A stretch of 64,000 bases of DNA from Mercurialis annua (taxonomy: Eukaryota > Streptophyta > Magnoliopsida > Malpighiales > Euphorbiaceae): assembly GCF_937616625.2 (NCBI RefSeq), contig NC_065570.1, positions 12,348,001 to 12,412,000 of the forward strand, written 5' to 3'. The translations under genes and the position numbers were made by a program. A model generated the notes under the pieces. The model had not been told where the DNA came from and searched no databases. It worked only from the letters and a program-made list of their open reading frames with translations. The first letter of the stretch is position 1; the number at the start of each line of letters is the position of its first letter. Shown here in pieces: positions 12,390 through 23,647 of the stretch.

Positions 12390-14882
12390 TGTCACGACCC
12401 AAACTATTGAGCCGCGACCGGCGCTAGGGAACGGGAGTGGTAGCTCCGGAACCCGTAGCAAGCCTAAAATCACAATTAATTTTTTTTCGCAAATATAAAA
12501 TAAACAAATAACAACAAACAACGGAAGCCAATACTCGTATATAACATATTACCAAATATACACACTAACTGTTTCAAAACCTCGCAGGCTCTAGTTACCG
12601 TACCCTGTACGAACTGGCCTCGCGGTACTATACATAGCAGTTAGTGTCTCAAACTGTCACACCGGCATCTGGGGCCGTGGATCATATACAAACACGTAGC
12701 CTATCAAAAACATATAAAGAAAGACAGCAGTCGATATGTACAATCAAAATAAAACTGCTGACTAGGCTACTATTCTGCTGACACCGGACCACTACTGCAG
12801 CATTAACAGAAGTCATAAACTAACATATACAGATGACTTCTGCACTCCAAAATTGGTCTCTAGCTAAGTCCACAAGCTAAGCACCTGAAAGACATCAAAG
12901 GTGAGGGGTCAGTATTTGGGAAAATACTGAGTGAGTTCGCAGTTTACTAACGGTATTATTATAAAAACATAGCATCGCATCTCAAGAAAATATTAATGTA
13001 AAACATATAAACAGGTATTTGATCCGTACGAAACTAATATCCTAGCATGCGACTCATCTCTCGAATAATCACATATCATTCAATCCAAACGTAAATATCA
13101 ATTGCGAGTCCAACTCGCTGGTGGCCCAGCCACTAGATACGGGGACTTCCAGGCTACACCGTAGCCGAGTTCACTCTGCGTATCTAAATCATATACCCAA
13201 TCGTAAATATCAATCGCGAGTCTAACTCGCTGGTGGCCCAGCCACATAAATTTTATAATCATCAACAGCTCCCAGCTGTGTCAAGTCGTTTCTTAAATGC
13301 AAATATACTAGACTGACTCGATACTGGTGATCACACAGCCTATTGACACCCAATAGGTAGCTAGTTTCATCGGATCGCATACTGGTTCTTATATACAGAA
13401 ATTAAATAAAGCATATAACATTTCAATCAATTATATAACATGCGATGCGTAAAAACAGTGTACGTATTTATATAAAATAACTTTATATATAATACACGAA
13501 AGTAAAGTGCAACTCACAGTGACCGCAAACCAAGAAATGATATGATCGATCTGATGGTATGCCCCCGCTAGTCCGCTTCTACTGACTCCACTATTCGCTG
13601 ACACGTCTGGTACATTGTTTTTGATTAGACGTGCACTTTATACTTTAATACATATAGTACTTTCATAATTTAACTATTGGTTTCATTCTTTGTATTACTC
13701 TCGTATTCAGAAACTCTTAGTCGTGTCCACGACGTATTAAATACTACTTCTTGTATCCGAGAGTTACATATTTCTTTTAATACTTTACATTATCGTCACT
13801 CGCGTAAAACGTCGAGCTAAGTCTATTTTAGTCCCTCGGACAAAAGTCCGTTTTAGTCCCTCATGGAATACGCGTCTGCACAAGGTGGTGTGCGTTCGCA
13901 CACCATGGGTGTGCTTTCGCACACCGGTGTGCGTCCGCACACTGTGGGTGTGCGTTCGCACACCATCACTGGTGTGCGTTCGCACACCACTGGTGTGCGT
14001 TCGCACACCATCACAGGTGTGCGTTCGCACACCACGGGTGTGCGATCGCACACCACGTGCGATCTGCACGCAGTCCCCGGAAACATCGTTTCCGGGCTTC
14101 CCGTCGTGCTATCACTTGCCACACACACCAACCACTTCGTTTCCGATAAAACCCGTAACTTTGTTTCTCCAAAAACGTTAAAAATCGAGTTCAAATCAAT
14201 CATTCCAATTCCTAAACTAAAACAGCCTATAACTTGCTTTTAGCACCAAAAATCCGAAACTTTACCTTGAAATGAAGCTCAAGATCAGTAGAGGATTGAA
14301 TTCCGAAGAGATTGCCGCGAAAATCACGTGAATCGGACGTCGTACGGAGAAACGGCGGCGAAACGACGGAAATCGATCGACTGAAGCTTCTGGACTCTGA
14401 TTCTTCTTCTTCATTCATAATTCCTTAAATATATATGATTTGGTTAAAAGCTCACTTGAGTCCTTGTTCTTTTTGTTTCTTATCATTTATCTTTTAAACT
14501 TTTCCTTCTTACGATTTAGTCCATAGCTAAATCGTTAAACTCTTTTATTACGACTTATACGTATTATTTATATCCGATAAATAATACGAAGCTCGATATT
14601 AGTACTTTCCGTCAAATTCCAATATTTCTATTTTCATCACAAAGTGGCTAAATTACCACTTTGGTCCCTGCACTTCATTTTAGACTTTTCTTGACATTTT
14701 TCCTTTTAATTCCAATTCTAACTTTAGAGTTGAAATATAAACCTTAATTTTCTCATAATTAACTTCTCAAAACCGACTTACTTGAAACTTATATATCGGA
14801 AAACTTTCCAATATCACCACTTCTGCGACTCAAAACTGGACACGTGGTCCAATTAGCTAACTAATTATTTTGGGGTATTACA
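12390..14882 (-). repeat. 5' LTR of the gypsy-type element (right copy)
   Basis: 2493 bp, nearly identical to the left LTR; it lacks exactly one 21-bp minisatellite unit. In element orientation this is the upstream, promoter-bearing LTR, directly followed by the primer-binding site at 12373-12385. Confidence 0.92.
13887..14054. repeat. Palindromic minisatellite, 8 units, right LTR
   Basis: Same array as at 7101-7289 but with one unit plus ACT spacer fewer (168 bp against 189 bp) and a G-to-T change in unit 2 (GTGCTTTCGC). Confidence 0.92.
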
Positions 14883-17800
14883 AAGAAGATGCTCAATCAG
14901 TGATGAATGACAAATACAAGAATTCTGGATTTGTGCCTGCTAATAACAACAATCCAGGATCCATGTTTCCTTTTACTCCTGACCAGTACTCTAAAATCAT
15001 GGCACTAATTCAACCTCAACATGCTGGAGCTCCATCTCCTGATGTAGCAAAAGTTAATTCTTTGAGCTCAAACTTCAAATCTGAAGTTACTGATTCAGGT
15101 ATGATTTCCCATTCTTGTTGTTTTACTGGTAAAGCAACTAAATACAGCTGGATTCTTGACACTGGTGCAATTGATCATATTGCTTGTGATCTGAGTTTAT
15201 TTGATGACTATCATATTGTTCACAAAGTAAATGTCAAATTGCCAAATGGAGAACAGATACCAGTCAGTCATATGGGAACTATTAAATTATCTGCAGCCTT
15301 AATTTTACAAAATGTCCTATGTGTTCCAGCTTTTAGCTTCAACCTAATATCAGCTGGAAAGTTAACCAAAGACAGATCAATATGCTTAATATTACATGAT
15401 TCGTCATGTTTCATTCAAGATCTATGCACATGGAAGACGATTGGTTTAGCTAGTAAAAAAGATGGCCTTTTCAGCTAGTTCCAACAAAAAGTGATTCAAT
15501 ATGTCACAGTGCCATTGTTAGTTCTGATAGCAATAAGCCAAAGTTTGATATATGACATTACAGATTAGGACATCTGTCCCACAAAAGGTTGCAAACTTTG
15601 AAAGGTATTGATGAATCCATTGTATCAAGTCCTGCTGATCACTGTGAGATTTGTCATCTATCAAAACAGAGGAAACTGCCCTTCCCAGTTAGTAAATCAA
15701 GCAGCAAAGAGATCTTTGATCTGGTACACATGGATATTTAGGGACCAACTCAACAAACTTCAATCAATGGATATAGGTATTTCCTTACTGTAGTAGATGA
15801 TCATTCCCGATTTACTTGGATTTACTTGTTAAAGCAGAAGTCTGAAGTCAGAAACTATATAGAGTCATTTGTTGCTTTTGTTAAAACTCATTTTTCTAAA
15901 GCAATAAAAGTGATTAGATCTGACAATAGTGTTGAGTTTGATTATGTTAAATTCTATCAATCTCATGGCATTTTACACCAGAAGAGTTGTGTTTATACCC
16001 CTGAGCAGAACAGTGTTGTTGAGAGGAAACACCAACATATAATGAATGTGTCTAGATCATTAAAGTTTCAAGCAAATTTGCCTCTTGAACTCTGGGAATA
16101 CTGTGTTCTACATGCAGCTTTTCTGATCAATAGAATCCCTACTCCTCTATTGAATTAGAAAACTCCCTATTATGTTCTAAATAAAAAATAACCAGATTTT
16201 TCTTTTCTCAGAGTCTTTGGTTGTCTGTGCTATGCTTCAACTCCACCTGTTCACATAAGCAAATTTGATGCTCGAGCTATAAAGAGTATGTTCCTTGGAT
16301 ATCCTTTAGGCACAAAAGGCTTCATTTTGTATGATATACAAAGACATAACCTATTCACCTCCAGACATGTTCAATTTTATGAACATATATTCCCTCTTCA
16401 TCAACCAAATTTAACCACATCTTCACCTTCTATACTAGACTCTCATGAATTAGATTGTGATTTGTTCATTCCCACTACTTCTTTACCTTCACAATCTAAT
16501 ACTAGTCCTACCTCTCCTGGCACATGGAATTCACCTCCTCTTCACTTACCAACCAATCCTATTTCAGAACCTCTTTTTCCAGAATCTGACTTTCCTCAGA
16601 ACAGAAAATCCACCAGAACTCACCATATGCCAGTACACCTCAAAGACTATCAATGCTCTTTACCTTCTTCTCTTCAAACCTCACCACATAGTCTTCAAAC
16701 TGTCATGTCTTACAAACATCTATCTCCTAACCATTATGCTTTTACCACAAACCTTGACACTATCACTGAACCTAAAAATTATAATGAAGCAATCAAGCAC
16801 AGTTGTTGGCAACAAGCTATGGAAGCTGAGATTACTGCCTTACAGGATAATAAGACATGGACACTAACAACTCTACCATCTGGCAAGCAACCAATAGGTT
16901 GTAAATGGGTTTATTAAGTGAAATATAAATCTGATGGGACTGTTGAAAGATGTAAAGCCAGATTAGTGGCAAAGGGGTTAACACAACAGCTTGGCATTGA
17001 TTACATGGACACTTTCAGTCCTGTAGCAAAAATGACAACCATAAGAACTATGTTAGCATTGGCATCAATTAATGGTTGGCATCTACACCAACCGGACATT
17101 AACAATGCTTTTCTCCATGGAGAACTTGATGAAGAGGTTTACATGACATTGCCTCCTGGATTTCATGCTTCTGATAAACAGACATTTTGCAAACTGCAGA
17201 AGTCTCTCTATGGCCTCAAACAAGCCAGTCGCCAATGGAATGCTAAACTCACCACAGCATTACTTGCACAAGGGTTCATTGCTGCTCCTTCTGACCCTTC
17301 CTTATTCATCAAGAATTCTGGTAACACATTCATTGCTCTTTTAATTTATGTTGATGACATGATTTTGGCAAGTAATTCAGTTTCTGAAATACTTAAAATC
17401 AAGGCCTATCTCAATGATGCTTTCAAGATTAAGGACTTAGGTTTATTGAAGTACTTCCTTGTTCTTGAAATTGCTCGTTCCTCTAAAGGAATTAACCTCA
17501 GTCAAAGAAAGTATGCTTTGGACTTATTGACAGAAACTGGTTTTCTTTCAGCCAAACCTGCTCCAACCCCTATCATTGTCTCTACCAAGCCGAGTTCTAC
17601 AGGTAGTTCACCATTATCTGATAATACATCATATAGACAATTGATTGGCAAACTTCTCTACCTCTGCACAACCAGGCCAGACATAACCTTTGGTGTTCAA
17701 CAGCTTTCTCAGTATCTGGATTCTCCTACTGATGATCATTTGGTTGCTGCTCATAGAGTATTGAGATACATTAAGGGTTCTCCAGGATCTGGTATTTTAT

Positions 17801-18359
17801 TTTCATCAACCTCAGCCATTACACTCAGAAGTTTCTTTGATTCTGATTGGGCATCATGTGTGGATACTAGAAGATCAATATCTGATATTGTGTTTTTCTA
17901 GGAGATTCCTTAATCTCTTGAAAATCCAAGAAGCAAACAACCATATCTAGGTCAAGCTCTGAGGCTGAATATCGTGCATTGGCTACTTTAACATGTGAGT
18001 TACAGTGGTTAATCTTCCTGTTGAAAGATTTTCATCAATCCCTTCCAACTCCTGCTACTATCTTTTGTGACAATCAATCAGCAATTCAACTTGCTCACAA
18101 TCCAGTATTTCATGAGCGTACTAAGCATATTGAAATAGATTGTCACATGATAAGGGATAAACTCAAAGTTGGTATACTTCATCTGCTTCCTGTTTTTTCT
18201 GCTCATCAGGTAGCAGATTGCTTTACAAAACCTTTAGCTCCCAATTGCTTTCAGATGGCCATTTCCAAGATGAGCATGTCCAACATTTATGCTCCAGCTT
18301 GCGGGGGGATAACTGAACCATCAACCTCACCTCAGCATTCTACATCTGCTTATAGCTGA
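14883..18359 (+). pseudogene. pol: Copia pol, broken (protease-integrase-RT-RNase H)
   Basis: Protease: DTGA catalytic motif near 15158. Integrase: HHCC zinc-binding segment around 15556-15675 (RLGHLSHKRL ... CEICH), then the D,D-35-E core at about 15738-16040 (VVERKHQ replaces the usual VAERKN). Reverse transcriptase: 16860-17420, with the YVDDM active-site box near 17350. RNase H: about 17830-18260, with SSSEAEYRAL and CDNQSAIQLA. Nonsense codons lie at 15553 (TGA), 15739 (TAG), 16156 (TAG), 16189 (TAA), 16915 (TAA) and 17919 (TGA); frameshifts lie near 15475 and 17895. Several stops fit TGG-to-TGA/TAG or CAA-to-TAA, i.e. C-to-T changes on one strand, as expected for methylated silent copies. 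Confidence 0.9.
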
Positions 18360-18555
18360 TTTGGTTTTCTGTAAACACATGCTCTATGCATATCAGCATG
18401 CATACGTACTTCTTTTCTGTTGTTAGCGGTTAGTGAGCTGGATACAGCTGTCAATGAGCTGGCTACTGAATCAGTTAGGAATGTTAGTTGATTCAAGTAT
18501 AAATAGCTCATCTCCTCTTGTAATTCATTTTGACAATTAATAAAAGTGAGACGGT
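18297..18555 (+). repeat. Polypurine tract and 3' LTR-like region of copia 1
   Basis: GCTTGCGGGGGGATA at about 18299 is a copia-style polypurine tract. The sequence after it has a TATA motif (TATAAATAGC near 18500) and an AATAAA signal near 18538. The LTR end is uncertain because a MITE starts at about 18560. No matching 5' LTR is present. Confidence 0.5.
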
Positions 18556-18559
18556 TATT

Positions 18560-18735
18560 TTGTTATATCGTATTATAACACGTCATTAAAATAATAGCAT
18601 TATTGCAATATCACTACCAAAAAGCGTAAAGAAAGTAACAACTAAAATTACGATAATTCCACTCTTTTAATGACGTGTTATAATATAATTGGCTAGTTTA
18701 CGGATATGGTAGACTAAGTCTATAAGAATTTCTCT
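18560..18735. mobile_element. MITE (family with TIR containing AACACGTCATTAAAA)
   Basis: An inverted repeat pairs TATAACACGTCATTAAAA (about 18574) with TTTTAATGACGTGTTATA (about 18667), with weaker similarity continuing outward (ATATCGTATTATAAC / ATATAATTGGC). No ORF. Relatives are at 19197-19378 and 63400-63575, which share the outer ends (GATTG/GACTAAG and TATTTAAA-type flanks). It lies between copia 1 and the promoter of the cysteine-rich peptide gene. Confidence 0.6.
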
Positions 18736-19015
18736 GATTTGAGATAATCAACAAAAAAAGTTTAGTGTGAGAGTTTATTCTAAATATTTGGTGCTGAATA
18801 GATGAAAAATGAGAGTAATAAATAAGGGATTAAATAGCCTTAAGTATTAGGAGGACATGGATCCACCTTTGTCTTTTTCTCAACAAATTTATGCAAACTC
18901 CATTACTGTAATTTATATTGAAGTGTCGGTAAGAGATGACATGGTCACTCTCAACGGGTGGTTCAACATTAATTGGATAAGAAATGCTAACAACTTCATA
19001 ATGATGAATATGTAG

Positions 19016-19023
19016 TATAAATA
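19016..19023 (+). promoter_or_regulatory. TATA box of the cysteine-rich peptide gene
   Basis: TATAAATA lies 42 bases before the start codon, giving a short 5' leader of roughly 15-20 bases. The position fits a plant TATA-driven gene. Confidence 0.6.
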
Positions 19024-19064
19024 GGAGCGTATATGAAGCGGAGATAAAACATAAAGAAAGAAAA

Positions 19065-19597
19065 ATGATGAAGAAACAGATTTTATGTATTTTAGTGTTG
19101 GTATCCATTGCCATCTGTGCAGATGCAACTGCAGCTCCTCGTCTGCATATTTTCATGTCCCAACCACAACCAGGTATATTTCCTCATCGATAAATTTTTA
19201 GTAGACTCAGTTTATTACGTCATTCGTATATTAAACCTATCACATAATGACGCGTTATTAAAATGCTGACAATTTTTTAATATTACTATTCAAATGTATT
19301 AATAAGTAATAAACAAATTTATAAGATCAACATCATTTTAAAGTTTAGTCCACAGATGACGTGGTGGACTGACTCTATTTAAAAATTCCTCATAACTCAT
19401 CATGTTTAACAAGAATTAATTTGTATTATTATTTATTAATTAGTAGAACTAATGGTTTGTTATTTGAAGATTGTTGGTTTGCAACCTGCTGCGTACCCAT
19501 CCCAGTCCCCCCCTTCTGCGCAAAATCATGCTGCGAGGACGGTTGTTGCTCCAAAATGACAGAATCAATGGAGGTTCAAGTGGTCTCTGCAAATTGA
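19065..19597 (+). CDS. Secreted cysteine-rich peptide precursor, two exons
   Basis: Exon 1 is 19065-19173 and exon 2 is 19470-19597 (GT at 19174, AG ending at 19469; the split codon is G|AT, Asp). The product is 78 residues. Residues 1 to about 24 form a classic signal peptide: MMKK then the hydrophobic stretch ILCILVLVSIAIC, then ADATAAP, where cleavage is likely. The C-terminal half has eight cysteines in the pattern C-x4-CC-x8-C-x3-CC-x3-CC, encoded by exon 2 around a VPIPVPPF segment. This architecture is that of secreted plant defence or signalling peptides with three or four disulfides. I do not recognise the exact family, so no function is assigned. TATA box at 19016 and AATAAA signals at 19652-19661 support expression. 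The intron holds a MITE. The minus-strand ORFs here are shadows. Confidence 0.72.
19197..19378. mobile_element. MITE inside the intron of the peptide gene
   Basis: The left end, TAGACTCAGTTTATTACGTC, is matched in inverted form by the right end, GATGACGTGGTGGACTGACTC. It is related to the MITEs at 18560 and 63400: all share a (T)GACG(C/T)GTTAT(T/A)A core and a GACTGA/GACTAA end. No coding content. Confidence 0.5.
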
Positions 19598-19651
19598 CAA
19601 CAGTATTAGGATGACTAAGTTTCTACCTAAGTGAGGCTAATAGTTCTCCGT

Positions 19652-19661
19652 AATAAATAAA
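19652..19661 (+). terminator. Polyadenylation signals of the peptide gene
   Basis: Two overlapping AATAAA hexamers 55 bases after the stop codon. Confidence 0.5.
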
Positions 19662-19797
19662 GAAACTATCATCAACACTACATATATATTAATGATTGTT
19701 ATCTGATGTAGTACTGTACCATGCATTGTCCCAAGTGGAATATGTCTTTGTGTGCGTCAAATATGCTTTTCCTTTAAAAAAATCTATGCCTCTGTCA

Positions 19798-20150
19798 TAT
19801 ACTCTTTCCGTCCCAAATTAATAGGCACTATTTTAAATTTTTTATCTCAAATCATATATGATAATTTACTACTACTTGAATGCTTAAAAGACAGTTAAAA
19901 CCTACTAAAAAAATAAAGTTAACATTACATTAAATAAAGATAATTGTGGTATGTTTTTATAAAAGTGCTCATTTTCTATAGATTTACTAAATTTCTTAAT
20001 ATTTATTTATATATATATATATATAACGTTCTACCATAATCTCGTCTGTGTATACATGAAATATGTATTTGTTTAATTAAAGAAAATTTATTATTAAACT
20101 CATGAAAGAAAAGAGTGGCCTATTAAGAATTTAAGATTTATGCAGTTTTT
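19798..20150. mobile_element. Stowaway-like MITE, degenerate
   Basis: The left end TACTCTTTCCGTCCCAAATT, then AATAGGCACT, is the familiar plant CTCCCTCCGTCCC-type end. The right end contains AGTGGCCTATTAAGAATTT, an inverted version of it. Interior is AT-rich without ORF; it includes a short (TA)n near 20010. Confidence 0.45.
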
Positions 20151-20535
<385 letters not shown>

Positions 20536-20877
20536 AATCTAACATCATAAACTAAAATAATAAAATTAAATTGACCATGTAATGTTTTATTTTTCATAAC
20601 TAGAAATTTTAAAAATCATAAAATTGAAATATACATCAAAACGTAACCAATTTATTTGAAGAGTCATAAAATTTACTTAAAGCAAAAAATTATATCTGAA
20701 ATTACAAAATTTGAGACACTATAGTTTCACCATGCGAGCTCTAAAGGACGGGGTAAATAGATGACGCGAATTAGAAAAATGAAATAAACAAAGACGTAAA
20801 GTAGAGGAGGTTTTAATTTTTTTTGGATAAAAATGATTAATATATTAGCTCATACACAAGAAGTGGAGGCAAAAGAG

Positions 20878-21935
20878 TCAAATGCCAATACAAATCAAGT
20901 CTAAATTACGAAGAACATCTCCACATGAATAAGGAAATCCAGGATGCCAAGATTTGTAAAAAGCCACTGCCTTGCTAATAATAACGAAAGAAAGCTTCTT
21001 CGAAGAAACAACATCATTTGTAAATTGCCGTTGATTTCGAGCCATCCAAATCTCCCAGATAGCAAAAAACCAAATCAAAATCCATAGCTCTCTGTAATTT
21101 TTCTTAACAATAATCAACCATTGCCAATAAAAACAATCAATAGAGCTCGGCATAACCCAAGAAACATTAGCTTTTGACAGTAATAAAGACGAAGTTGTCC
21201 ATGCAAACATGCAGTGACCAACTATATGAACCGAAGACTCCACTTCCATGCGAAGAGAAGAAAACCCATCTTCATACTGCAAAATGCCTCTCTTAATCAA
21301 GGACAACTTCGAAGAAATCATGTCTCTCGCCAATAACCAACTGAAGAATTGAATACGAGGTGGAAGCTTCGTTTTCCATATAATTCGAAAGAAACTTAAA
21401 TCTGAAACTCCTACCTGCACCACCCTACATTTCTCCCAAGTCAAAGCAGCCATTGAAGCTGAATAATAAGCTTCCTTCTTCATCCAAATAAAACGATCCT
21501 GATGCAAATGATTAAAGACAGCAGATTCAACTAACAAATGAAGACGCTGCAGCTCTTGAAGCTCCCCAAAACGTAGAGAACGAGACCAGCGAAGAGCAGC
21601 CTGAGAAATGCGACCTGTTTCCATAACTTGCAGGACGGTGACTTCCTTGGCTTTAGACAGTTTGAACAAAAACTGGAAAAGGAAGAAGAAAAAACAACAT
21701 CCCCGATCCATTTATCCCTCCAAAAACGAACACAGTTACCATTCCCCAACGAAACTGAAACGTTGAAATTGAAAATCTCCCAAGAATCCTTATGAGAGTA
21801 GCAGCAAGAAGTGATCCCTTTCCACAAAGGAGAAAGATTCAGAGAATGATCCGATTCCAGCTGAAACCAATGAGATATACCACAACTTTCCGATACAATT
21901 GAATACCGAAGCGAATCATGAGAAGCATTCATCAT
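20878..21935 (-). pseudogene. LINE ORF2 C-terminus with zf-RVT domain
   Basis: The piece 21711-20878 contains WKTKLPPRIQFFSWLLARDM, then a region with HIVGHC, as in the zinc-binding RVT domain that follows plant L1 reverse transcriptases (the usual C-x-x-C is not clear). The preceding piece, 21935-21531, is in another frame (FRWGMVTVFVF in the overlapping frame). No RNase H follows, unlike the neighbouring LINE. Confidence 0.75.
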
Positions 21936-22069
21936 TTTTCAGAACCATTTATAAAGCAAGCATCTATTCTTCAAACAGAGAGGAATAATATTCAGGCCCC
22001 ATCATAATAAGGAGTACAAACATCTTGCCAAGCCACTTTACTGAAGTATTTTCCTTCTACATACCCATT

Positions 22070-23632
22070 CTAATGGAATTTTCGCATAGATTTCTCAAGA
22101 CAATTAATGACTGAGATAGGAGCAAACAGCGAACACATAAAATAAACCGGTAGACTGCTTAAAACAGACCTAATGAGCGTTAACCGACCTGCAGGAGACA
22201 ATAAACTACCACGCCATGGGGATAGCTGAGAAGCAAAATTTTGTATGGTCGGATCCCATTCCTTCACAGGCAACTTCTTGATCGACAAGGGTAATCCCAA
22301 ATAAGTAATTGGGAACTCCTCTATCTTGCAGGAAAGAATATCATCTGCCAAACTCACTGAATAATCCTCCAAATTAATACCTGTAATAGAGGATTTTGGA
22401 TAATTTATTTGCAAGCCTGAGATCACTTTAAAGCAATGCAAAATACGACGCAAGTTCCTTAGCTTTTCCAGGTCATACGGAATGAATACCAATGTATCGT
22501 CAGCAAACTGTAATAGTGAAACCGGATTAACATACCCCTCAATATCAATCCCATCCATCAAAGCTCCAGATATTGCCTTGTCAAAAATAGCCCGAAGGCC
22601 TTCTATTAAGATCACAAAAAGAAGCGAGACTGGATCTCCTTAACGCACACCCTTTTTCATAAAAAAATTCTCAAAAGGACTACCATTTACCAAAACAGCT
22701 AACTGAGAACTTTTAAAAAGAGCAGAAATCCAAGTAATCCAAGTTTTATCAAAATTCATGCGCTTAAACATAGAAATAATAAAACTCCACGACACTGAAT
22801 CGAACGCTTTCTTGAAATATAGTTTAACCATTAGAACCTTCTCTCTACGAGTATGTACCAAGTGAATAATCTCCGAAGCTATCATATGGCAATCATGGAT
22901 GTTTCTCCCTTTAACGAACCTAAATTGACTATCTGAAATAATCGATGGAAGAATAGGGGAGAGTCTTTCAGCTAAAACCTTCGAAACCCACTTCCGAATA
23001 CCATTAACCAAGCTAATTGGTCTGAAATCAGCTATATCAGTGGCACCTTTGAATTTAGGCAACAAAACCAAAAATGCAGTATTCAATCCTGTAGGAAAAA
23101 TTCCTGAGCTGTAGAAATCAGCGAATAAATCCAAGATATCCCTTTTTATTGTCTTCCAAGCTCTCTTGTAAAAGAAGAAATTAAATCCATCAGGACCCGG
23201 AGATTTGTTGTCATCGAAGCTAGATAAAGCACTAAAGATTTCTGATTCCAAGAAAGGAGCCGATATCTGATCAGCTTGCGAAGCCGTAAGACTGTAGATA
23301 GGAAGATTTAAAAGTGAAAATGGTGGGTTTTGTCGCTGCTCCTTGAACAAGTTTCTATAAAAAGAATGAACCTGCATTTTGATGTCAACAGGATCTGAAT
23401 AAACCACATCATTCACTGAAATTTCATTAATCAGATTAGAGCTAGACCGAATTGAAGCTATTGAATGATAGTACTTAGTGTTCCTCTCCCCCAATTGGTT
23501 CCAATTTAGTCTAGACTTTTGAAGCCACAAAGAATCTAGTTGATTGGATACTAAATGAAATTCAGCTTGCATAGAGGACAACTGCGCAGATTCCAATTCT
23601 TCTAACGGCCGAGAATCTTCAATAATTTCCAA
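22070..23632 (-). pseudogene. LINE ORF2, reverse transcriptase part, with stop
   Basis: Non-LTR RT motifs in order: SPGPDGFNFFFYKRAW, DFRPISLVNGIRKWVSKVLA, the VKGRNIHDC segment, KLYFKKAFDSV (usual D replaced by Y in KLDFKKAFD), then the active-site box QFADDTLVF near 22480. The frame breaks at 22640, where GVR is followed by TAA instead of the usual CAA (Gln), then GDPVSLLF. The catalytic FADD is intact, but the conserved Asp of motif A is lost as well as the frame. Confidence 0.88.
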
Positions 23633-23647
23633 CTCATTGATAGCATG

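Larger units (their letters stand above)
5604..14882 (-). mobile_element. Young non-autonomous Ty3-gypsy-type LTR retrotransposon (gag only)
   Basis: Two near-identical direct LTRs (5604-8117 and 12390-14882) bound a 4.27-kb internal region. Ends are TG...CA, and a perfect 5-bp target-site duplication AAGAA flanks the whole (5599-5603, 14883-14887). Transcription is on the minus strand: the primer site lies next to the right LTR and the polypurine tract next to the left one. The interior encodes a gag-like protein (10972-11865) but no protease, integrase, RT or RNase H in any frame. By eye the LTRs differ at about six single bases plus one 21-bp unit, so insertion is recent. The absence of pol is therefore an inherited, non-autonomous (LARD / gag-only) design and not later decay. 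It must depend on a related autonomous element. Confidence 0.92.
4346..18550 (+). mobile_element. Ty1-copia retrotransposon 1, split by a younger gypsy element
   Basis: Order of domains along the plus strand is gag (4557-5552), then, after a 9.3-kb insertion at 5604-14882, protease, integrase, reverse transcriptase and RNase H (14883-18359). This is the Ty1-copia order (integrase before RT). A degenerate initiator-Met tRNA primer site (ATCAGAGC, 4346-4353) lies just upstream of the leader. A polypurine tract (GCGGGGGGATA) lies near 18301-18311, followed by an LTR-like region with a TATA motif (AGTATAAATAGC, about 18498) and a polyadenylation signal near 18538. The 5' LTR is not visible. The reading frame has at least seven nonsense codons and two frameshifts, so the element is dead. 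Without the insertion the frame around the insertion point reads straight through. Confidence 0.9.

Noticed and set aside
18830..19156. Minus-strand ORFs of 108 and 71 residues
   Set aside because: They lie antisense to the promoter and exon 1 of the cysteine-rich peptide gene, which has signal peptide, splice sites and cysteine pattern in its favour.
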